A DNA stretch of 64,000 bases from Ustilaginoidea virens (Eukaryota; Ascomycota; Sordariomycetes; Hypocreales; Clavicipitaceae): contig NC_057320.1 of the NCBI RefSeq assembly GCF_000687475.1, positions 806,001-870,000 on the forward strand. Direction: 5' to 3'. Under the pieces are notes generated by a model, which saw only the letters and a list, made by a program, of their open reading frames with translations, did not search any database and had not been told where the DNA came from. Positions within the stretch are counted from its first letter, which is position 1. Each line of letters opens with the position of its first letter. Shown here piece after piece: positions 57,034 to 64,000 of this stretch. A program made the position numbers and the translations under genes.

Positions 57034-57724
57034 GGCTTCTGATCGGCGCCGTCACGGGCGGGCTGTCCGTCAAAAGAGCAAAAAAGGGGGCGCGGATAAT
57101 CTGGTGAACAAAAATGTCCAAAGGCTGGATGGAGTTGGCCCGGCGCTCTCTGGTCCGTCTTTGCTTGCCTGGTGGGGGTGGAGGGGGTTGGCGGTTGGCG
57201 GTTGGCGATGACTCTGCCGAGTGCGCGAATGTGGCAAGGAAAAGAGAACGAGAGGAGACGGAAAAAAGCAGGTCCCGGGGCGGGAATGCATGGATGCAGG
57301 CCCCAGCCCCTGCGCATCGCGCGGCAGAGCACGCACGGGGAGGGAATACGGGAAATCTGAACAGGAGAAAGAAATCGTCGAGTTTCGAGCGAGGCAGCAA
57401 GGCAGGCAGCAAGGCAGGCAGGCAGGCGCAGATTCGCACGGTGCAGCGCGCGCTGGACGTCGCTGTCTGGCCACGGTGCGGACCGGGCTGGCTTGGCTGG
57501 TGGATGGCCGACGTAGACGACGACGACGACGACGACGACGACCCTGGCTGGCGCCAAAGGCTGGCTGGCTGGCCGTGGCTTGGCATGGCGGTCCGCCAAG
57601 CGCAGCCCCCTGTGAGTCGCGGCGCACCTTCCCCTGCAGAGCCCAAGCCGTGCCGTGCGCACCTGCCATGTTGGGCGTTGGCCAACTCGGTGCAACGCAG
57701 CTTGCGTCAACATCCGCAGCCAAC

Positions 57725-57770
57725 GGCAAGGCAAGGCAAGGCAAGGCAAGGCAAGGCAAGGCAAGGCAAG
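57725..57770 (-). repeat. GGCAA (CAAGG) pentamer array, nine copies
   Basis: Perfect copies. Third location of the same pentamer in this window. Confidence 0.96.
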
Positions 57771-59153
57771 TTCATCACGACACGCCCGACCCAGCACTCG
57801 CGCGCTCACGACGGTGACGCTTGCTCGCGTCTGTCTGCAGGTTGGGGGTTTTCGGTTCCTGCGTGGTGCCGCTAGGCGCGTGAAACGTTTCATGCGGACT
57901 ATATCTGCCGTGCCCTGCCTCAGCGCCAGAGCGAGCGCCCAGCCGCCTTCCTTTTCGCAGACTTCCCCGGACGCCGCTTTGCCGCGCTTTACCCGGCACG
58001 AGACCCCGAGCCAGCGACGACGCCACCCAAGCCGGGTTTTTTTGGGGGGGGGGGGACAGTGGCCCAGTTGGTTCGTTGGTCGCCTGACGGGCTGCTGCTG
58101 ACTGGCCAGCACTTGTTGCCCCCCTTGGTCGATATTCGCGGAATCCGCGCTACCTTTGGCCCTAGGGTCGGCCTTCGTATTCCAAAAAGCCCGACACGTG
58201 GACCCTTTTGTTTCAGAATCGATCAGAGGCTTCTTTTCCCACCCCTCTTATCTGCTTTCGATTGTTTTTCTGTCCTGCAAGTCACCTTGCGTCATTCGTG
58301 TATTCAAGACGTCAGTTAGTCACAGTAGTAAGCAAGTAAGTACCTTGTGATCGCGGCTCCCGAGGCGAGCAGCTCGGCCGCCCCGTTGCCCCGGCGGGTA
58401 TAGTGCACGCCGCAGAGCCTCATTGCCTGCTTGCTGTCAGTCAGTCAATAGCTCGTGAGGCTGTGACTCTTGGCCTGCCCGCTAAACCAGCCATGACATC
58501 ACGGCTGGGGCCAGTCGGCCTGTGATGGATGATGGATGGATGGATAGATGGCTTGTTTCTAAATTTACGCATCCAGGGTCCCCCCATCACGAGCATGCGT
58601 ATTCTGGGGATCCTGGCGGGATGAGAGCCGCCCAGGCGCCATTTCCTCCTATTGTGTGTGCGTTTTGAATTGGATGCCGGTAATCTGTCACTGTGCACTC
58701 GGCAGTCTGTCCACCGGGGGAGCAGGGGTAAATAAAGGTTAAAGCTGGTGGTGGCTAGACCTGGATTGACCCCGACGCTCATGATGAACTACGTCATCTC
58801 CATCAATGAATGTGCTCTGTCTGTTTGCTTGCTCTTTGAAATAGTCCAGTCCAATCCGGAATAGAACAAAAGGCCGGCCGAAGCCTCGAGTTTGCTGGGC
58901 CCGACTTGTGCCGCACTCCTGTTCCGCTGGGGGGGGAAAGAACAAGACTACTGCAGCAGCAAGCCATACTTTGCTTCTTGCATCTGGCAATTTCCAACCC
59001 TGGCCCGACAGCGAAAAGACTAGCCTTGTGCAAGCTTCAATGCTCCAAGGCGGCTCCCCGGCTGCCCCCTGAATTGCCTGAGGCTGGCCAGTGGCTTTGC
59101 CCTTTCCCCATCTCACCCGTGACCGTGACGCACTATCCCTCGATTCTGGGAAC

Positions 59154-60565
59154 TTACAACGCGTTGCCCTCCTCAAAGTCTAGTCGGACGCGGGCCGCCA
59201 GCTCATGGTCAGCAATGACCCTGAGCGCCAGCATGGCCATGCCCTTTGCACTCTTCATGGCGCACTCGTGCGCTTCAGGCTTGCCCGCGGCCGAGGCGAA
59301 GTCGATGCTGTGCAAAGCCGCGCCGGGGTCTGCGGGGATGCCAAAGGCGCCGTGGAAGCCCGGAACCTCGTGAGACACGTTGCCCATGTCGGTTGACCCC
59401 ACGACCAGCCTCGGGCCTTTGCAGACGACGTTTCCGCCGAGCTTGGCCATGTCCCCAACGTAGGCTTCGCAGAGGCCCGGATTGTTGATGACGTGTTTGT
59501 AGGTCTCGGAGCTAGCAGCAAGGGCGGGCGCAGGGCGGCATCAATCAGCAAAAAGCCCTCTTTGCTTTTTTTTTTTTTTTCTTTTCCGGTTTGGCTCTCC
59601 TGGTGGGCCGGGGCTCATGGCGATCATAGATGCGTAAATTCTAACTTATGAAAAAGATTGGCAGAGGCAGGAAGGAAGAAAAAACGCGGGCCAACTCACG
59701 GGATGTAGTTGTTGGTGCAGCCGGCAGCCGCGGCGGCAGCATCGATGCACGCCCGCACCCGCGCCTCCAGCTTCCCGCCCTCGGCCGTCGTCGGCGCCCT
59801 CACGTACCAGTTCATCCTGGTGTAGTCCGGGATCACGTTGGGCACGGTGCCGCCGACCTCGACCACGCCGTGGACGCGCTCCTCGGGCCTGATGTGCTGC
59901 CTCAGCATGCTGACGTTGGTGTACGCGCCGACGGCGGCGTCCAGGGCGTTGGCGCCGATCCACGGCTCCGCCGCCGCGTGGGCGGCTCTCCCGCGGAACT
60001 CGACGCGGAACTTGTGGCTGGCCAGGATGTCCAGGGCGGCAAGGCCATCCAAGCCGCCGAGGGCGTGGGCCGGGATGGGATGGGCCATGATGCACGCGGC
60101 CACGCCCTCGGGCGGGCTGAACGCGCCGGCCTGGAGGAGCTTGACCTTGCCGCCGCCGCCCTCCTCGGCGGGCGTGCCGAGGATGCGGACACGGCCCCCG
60201 ATGCCCAGCGTCCGCATGGCGTGGGCGGCGCCCAGGAAGGCGCCCAGGGACGAGGCGGCGATGAGGTTGTGGCCGCAGGCGTGGCCGATGCTGGGGAGAG
60301 CGTCGTACTCGGCGCAGACAATCACCAGACGGCCTCGCCCCGACCCGGCGGTCGCCTCGAAGCTGGTGTCGAGGCCGTGAGCTCTGCGGCCGACGGCAAA
60401 GCCCTGCTTCTGCAGAAAGTCGGAGATGGCGTCGTGCGCGAAGGACTCTTGGTAGGCCAGCTCCGGGTTGGCGTGGAGGGCCTGGCTGATGCGGCGCAGC
60501 TCGGGCGACTGCTGGTCGACATGGGCACTGACCACGTCTCGCACGCGGTCCCAATCCACAGACAT
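59154..60565 (-). CDS. M20-family amidohydrolase (PM20D2/aminoacylase-like)
   Basis: Exons 60565-59700 and 59511-59154 encode 407 residues. Metal-dependent amidohydrolase acting on an N-acyl or dipeptide-like bond. Signatures: ALHANPELAYQESFAHDAI (~29-47), VIVCAEYDALPSIGHACGHNLIA (metal ligands; cited as AEYDALPSIGHACGHN), LGTPAEEGGGGKVKLL, FRGRAAHAAAEPWIGANALDA (dimerisation domain with the His), and GSTDMGNVSHEVPGFHGAFG near the end. The eukaryotic relatives cleave beta-alanyl dipeptides or N-acyl amino acids; the substrate here is unknown. No signal peptide. The splice join (NNYIPSETY) was set by phase. It is the last protein gene before the tRNA. Confidence 0.9.
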
Positions 60566-61529
60566 GGATGTGGATGGCTTGTGCTTTGCTGGCGGTTGGT
60601 AGGCAGACGGAGGAGATGAGATGAGATGAGACACGGGGATTCCTTTTTTTTTTGGTTCTCCTCTTTCACCTTCTGGAGCTGGGGAGATCAAGGCAGCGGC
60701 GGTCCTAGTGGCCAAGTATGTACATACCTGACGGGACGCGACCGACCGCTTGGCGACGGCAGGCTCTGGATGCAAAGCCACTCACTAGTTCGGGCAGAAG
60801 AAGACTGGGCCACAATGATTGCCGCCCAAATCACCAGATCTCTCCATGTCCTCCGTAGGCAATGGCTTTGGCTTCCCGTGGCAAGGGGGTGGCAAGAGGG
60901 GGGGCCTTTGGAGGAGGAGGTTGGCGGAATCCGCATGCCAACGGTCAGAAAGGAAGGAGCGACGTGACGGGTCAGATTTTTTTGCTGCTCGGCGCTGGCC
61001 ATGACCGGCAATGCTCGGCAGTCTGCGGAGGCGACATGCAGCACAGCACATGAAATCCTGCCGCCGCAGCTGACGGCACCTGTTTGTGCAAGGGGCCCTG
61101 CGCCGTGGCAGGTATGCGCATCACAGGATCTATCTATCCATCGCCGCTTCGTGCCGGCATCGGTGCCAAAATGGCAAGTTGCGATGGCCGAGACATTTCC
61201 TTCCCGCAGCTGTTACCAGATGGCTGGCTGACTGTTGCGAAATCAGTCTTGCAATGACATGACATTGTGGTTAGGTGACGTGGCAGGATAGCGGATGATG
61301 ATGCCCTAGGTGGCCGGCCGACGCCATTCGAGGGCATTATCGTGGACAAAAAGGTGATAGGGGAAAAAAAAACAATTCTCCATGCCTAGCTAGCTAGCTA
61401 GGCCACGGTAATAATTATTCAACTTGGTTCATCAACAATCAGGAGATAGATAGACAGACGACACTCTATGCTCAGTCAGATACTTAAAAAAAAAAAGTAA
61501 CCAGTGCTGGAAAGCATCGTGGAACGACT
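60566..61529. other. Intergenic between the M20 gene and tRNA-Ile
   Basis: No gene is supported. A run of A (61486-61496) next to the tRNA is its terminator. CTAG repeats occur near 61385-61400. Confidence 0.5.
61486..61496 (-). terminator. Pol III T-run terminator for tRNA-Ile
   Basis: Eleven T on the transcribed strand's RNA-like side, 34 bases after the tRNA 3' end. Confidence 0.8.
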
Positions 61530-61614
61530 TGCTCCCGGCAGGGCTTGAACCTGCGGCCTCCGCATCACTAACGTTTTATTAGTACGAAGCTCTAACCAAC
61601 TGAGCTACGGAAGC
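61530..61614 (-). tRNA. tRNA-Ile (AAT anticodon) with an 11-base intron
   Basis: A full cloverleaf folds: acceptor GCTTCCG / CGGGAGC with discriminator A; D arm GCTC...GAGC; anticodon stem TCGTA / TGCGG; T arm GCAGG TTCAAGC CCTGC. A box TAGCTCAGTTGG and B box GGTTCAAGC are present. The anticodon loop reads CTAATA, then an 11-base intron, then A, so the anticodon is AAT (isoleucine, read as IAU). CTAA can pair with TTAG in the intron, the standard anticodon-intron helix for tRNA splicing. No CCA is encoded. Confidence 0.88.
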
Positions 61615-62573
61615 TCTCCTGCACCTGGCTTGGGTTATGTGATCCCAGCACGTGTTTAAATTGATAAGGTAACTCGTTTTACCAGTAAGCAAGCACCCGC
61701 TCTATTTATCGCGCGACACTTGTGTTACTTTGCCCACGAGCAAGAATGGAGAGGTGTGCCAGCCGATTTCGATGCATGTTTCATGTCAAAAACGGGCACG
61801 TTGGCGGAATCTGTACAAAACTGCTGCAAAAACACCCGCGGTGCTCTCGAGCCTTGGATAGTCGACTGTCCCAAGCTCACCTCACGCTGGCTCCTCCTTG
61901 GGAGCTGGGTGACGGACGGGTGTTGGCATCTGCATCTTGTTAACCGCGTCAACCTACCAGGGTGACTGACTGGTCGTATTGCCGCTCTTGACAATTGATG
62001 GTGCCGTCCAGCCCAGCTCGACGGAAGCTTGCTTGCATAGCCCCCTTCTCGCTCAGCTGGGCGTCCGCCATCCATCCGGCCATTGTGCATGGACAGTGGC
62101 GTTTGCGTCGGCCGTATTCTGGCAATATTCGCTGATGGCGCAGCATCCAAGCCAACCTTGCCCACCACGGCCAATCGATCTCATGACAGATTGGTCATTA
62201 ATTAGCGCGACGGCTCAAAATTGGCGTTCAGACTTGGCGCTCAGGTTCCCCCCCCCGGTCCCCGCGACTGATAATTAACCGGCTTGTGTACCCCAGTGCC
62301 TGCCTCTTATTACTTCCAGCCTGGCCTGCTGCGAGGGCCTCCGTCGTTTGCACACATCAATGTCAAAGTTGACTTGCCGGCTTCCCGCAGCCATTCGCAC
62401 GCCTTTTGCCCAGGGCTACTCGTTCCTCCCCGTCCATGATCTGCGCCCATCCCAAAAACGCCGAGGGGCCGGCCCCCCGTTGCTTTGCCTCCCTGCCACC
62501 GGACCGATTGGCAGCCTGGCAGGAGCAGCACCCCGCCCCCTGCACGGGCACTTCGCTGGCCCGCATCTTAATA
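61615..62573. other. Intergenic between tRNA-Ile and the transposable element
   Basis: No gene or repeat is supported. Confidence 0.5.
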
Positions 62574-62587
62574 GAAATCAACGAGAC

Positions 62588-62660
62588 TACATATCAACCG
62601 ACCTATGCCCCCCCCTAGTCATTCGACCCCCCCATAATAACTTAACAGACCTAACCAATG
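62588..62660 (+). repeat. Left terminal inverted repeat
   Basis: Starts TACATATCAACCGACC; includes C runs. Pairs with 63282-63354. Mismatches are partly transitions, which would fit mild RIP-type mutation. Confidence 0.85.
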
Positions 62661-62721
62661 CTCTTTCCTAATATAGAGATACGCTAATAAATAGTAGTAG
62701 ATCCCTTAATCTATAGTAGCC

Positions 62722-63232
62722 ACTAGACTATAAGTATCTTTATATATATTTTTCTATAGTGAGTGACTTCCCTTATATTTTTACTAGGTATCCCTACCTA
62801 AGAACCTAATATTAAAAGTAGATAAAGTACCTTTATATAGACTTTTATATCGAAAGTGACTTCCTTTCTTTTATTAGGTAGGTACCTAGGTCCTTAGGTA
62901 CTATACGTAGAAAAAGTACCTTTATATATATTTTTCTATATAAAGTGACTTCTTATATTTCTACTAAGTACCTAGGTACCTAGTATCTAGGTACTAGGGA
63001 TAGAAAAAGAGGTACCTTTATATATATATTTCTTTCGAAAGTGACTTCTTTAATATTCTTACTAGGTACCCTTACGTAAGAACCTAATAAAACAGCAGAG
63101 AAAGTACTTCTCCCTATATTTTTCTAAAGAAAGTGACTTCTTTAATTTCTTTTACTAGGTACCCCTACCTAAGAACCTAGTAAAATATCAGAGAAAGTAC
63201 TTCTCCATATAGTTTTCTATATAAAGTGACCT
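62722..63232 (+). repeat. AT-rich tandem array, ~92-bp unit, about six copies
   Basis: The anchor AGTGAC(TTC) recurs at 62762, 62855, 62944, 63040, 63132 and 63225 (spacing 93, 89, 96, 92, 93). Each unit also has TTTATATATA..TTTCTAT and ACTAGGTACC-like segments. Copies are diverged. Confidence 0.88.
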
Positions 63233-63281
63233 GACCCACTATTCCCTAATAAACCAATTATATTAAGAGTATAGCCCACAG

Positions 63282-63354
63282 CAATGGTCAGGTCAGTTAA
63301 GTTATTATGGGGGGGTCGGATGACAAGGGGGGAACACAGGTCGGTTGACCTGTA
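63282..63354 (-). repeat. Right terminal inverted repeat
   Basis: Reverse complement of the left repeat at about 63 of 73 bases; ends GGTCGGTTGACCTGTA. Confidence 0.85.
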
Positions 63355-63369
63355 CCCTCGAAATCAACG

Positions 63370-64000
63370 GCCAGTGCTTCGGGTGTATGTATATATATCT
63401 CGGATCCTGCGGGGCCGGGGCTCACCCGGGAACAATTGCATTGTTCCTTTCGGTGACGCGCGTCCACGGCTTGCTGTAGCTTGTTGATGTAGCTTGTTCA
63501 GTGCTGTGGGAGTATAGCCTCTCAGTGCTGCTTGGAGGCTTGGAGGGCGTTTACGTACGGATGGCCGTGATGGCCCTTGGCACGCTTGAGCTCGCGCCGC
63601 GTGTCGAGCCACTCGAGTGCGCCGTGTAGCATCTGGTCGATTGTCCAAGCCAGGTAGCTCGCGAGTCCGTCCTGGTAGCTTCTTGGTCCGAGATGGGGTT
63701 CAGCTTGGGGCGGGAGCAAGTTGACGTGCGCTTTGCCAGTCCGCCCAGCTGCCCCTTGTACCGAGTACCTGGCCGAACCGGCAGGTCTTGTCTCGCCCTC
63801 CAGTCTCCTTTAGCCGGCTTCCCCTTCTCTGACTGGTGTGGTCTTTCATGGTCTTTCGTGGTCTGTCGTGGTCGGTCGTGGTCTGTCGTGGTCGGTCGTG
63901 GTCTGTCTGGTACTCCGTACTCCGTACTTAAAACCAGAGCAAAGAACAGGTCAACTTGCGGTGCACTACGTTACACTGCCCACTTGGGCACGTTGCAAAC
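63370..64000. other. Right-edge region with a protein-like minus-strand frame and a TGGTC array
   Basis: A minus-strand frame (63719-63522) reads SYLAWTIDQMLHGALEWLDTR and RRELKRAKGHHGHPYVNALQ, which looks protein-like but lacks a recognised family. It could be an exon or a broken gene continuing past the window. A 10-bp GTGGTC(G/T)GTC array follows at 63838-63908. Confidence 0.35.
63838..63908 (+). repeat. 10-bp GTGGTCNGTC tandem array
   Basis: About seven copies with variation at one or two positions. Confidence 0.88.

Larger units (their letters stand above)
56085..59153. other. 3-kb gene-free region with several microsatellites
   Basis: No gene is supported. Contains a CTCCAGC heptamer array (56511-56552), GACT/TGTC tetramers (56983-57033), a GAC run (about 57513-57541), a GGCAA pentamer array (57725-57770) and a GATG patch (58528-58546). 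The part next to 56084 is the Crh gene promoter. Open frames of up to 370 codons here are by-products of low-complexity GC-rich DNA. Confidence 0.55.
62584..63359. mobile_element. Non-autonomous inverted-repeat (MITE-like) element
   Basis: About 776 bp. The ends form inverted repeats of 73 bp, 62588-62660 and 63282-63354, matching at about 63 of 73 positions. The element is flanked by a perfect 10-bp direct repeat GAAATCAACG (62574-62583 and 63360-63369). A 9-11 bp target duplication with long inverted ends suggests a Mutator-like (MULE, Hop-type) origin. No coding frame exists inside; the interior is an AT-rich tandem array. It needs enzymes from elsewhere. Confidence 0.8.

Noticed and set aside
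56997..58112. A 371-codon minus-strand frame
   Set aside because: Crosses CAAGG, GACT and other arrays, which translate to low-complexity peptide; no domain or start context.
62722..63232. CRISPR-like array
   Set aside because: Units of ~92 bp are contiguous and diverged, with no conserved repeat plus unique spacer pattern; and this is a fungal nuclear genome.
62588..63354. TA target duplication (Tc1/mariner type) for the element
   Set aside because: TA also occurs at both ends, but the perfect 10-bp direct repeat a few bases further out is a stronger signal for a Mutator-like origin.

Overview
The window is nuclear DNA of a filamentous ascomycete. The proteins, the short introns (mostly 60-130 bp, GT...AG, C/T-rich ends) and the general GC-richness fit a Sordariomycete, most likely order Hypocreales. 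The order is an inference from protein resemblance only. About 22 protein genes are supported, almost all housekeeping and mostly intron-bearing, plus one intron-containing tRNA gene. I rebuilt splice sites by reading frame phase and family resemblance, so exon borders are predictions.

Layout. 0.6-6.2 kb: CIA30-domain protein, a DUF1295 membrane reductase, fructose-1,6-bisphosphatase and PEX11, the last two divergent from a shared promoter. 7.3-17.4 kb (all minus strand): an Srp2-like SR splicing factor, the sorting nexin/tether Mdm1, the tRNA m7G methyltransferase Trm8 and homoserine dehydrogenase Hom6. 17.8-26 kb: a CCDC174-like protein, the bZIP regulator of amino-acid biosynthesis CPC1/Gcn4, a GNAT acetyltransferase and the tRNA 2'-O-methyltransferase Trm7. 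26.7-37.9 kb: the giant endosomal protein Mon2, a PRPP synthetase and a flavoprotein/ankyrin-like fusion. 41.4-50 kb: a large disordered orphan, the ubiquitin E2 variant Mms2, a mitochondrial stomatin-like protein and a secreted Cys-rich GPI-type protein. 50-61 kb: a stand-alone C-terminal piece of the meiotic helicase HFM1/MER3, a protealysin-like M4 metallopeptidase, a Crh-type cell-wall transglycosylase and an M20 amidohydrolase. 61.5-64 kb: tRNA-Ile, then a non-autonomous transposable element.

Themes. CPC1 normally controls amino-acid genes such as HOM6, and it has a perfect Gcn4-type site upstream of itself. FBP1 and PEX11 share a promoter with two CCTCGG motifs, which fits co-use on fatty acids or acetate. 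Two tRNA methyltransferases lie about 9 kb apart, probably by chance.

The most unusual items are: (i) a 776-bp element with ~73-bp inverted repeats, a perfect 10-bp target-site duplication and an internal array of ~92-bp units; (ii) the M4 peptidase gene beside a truncated MER3 fragment; (iii) the unresolved start of CPC1, where the candidate first exon lies inside an upstream ORF; (iv) one CAAGG pentamer expanded at three separate places; (v) many mononucleotide runs of 20-28 bases. I found no CRISPR, prophage, secondary-metabolite or biosynthetic cluster.
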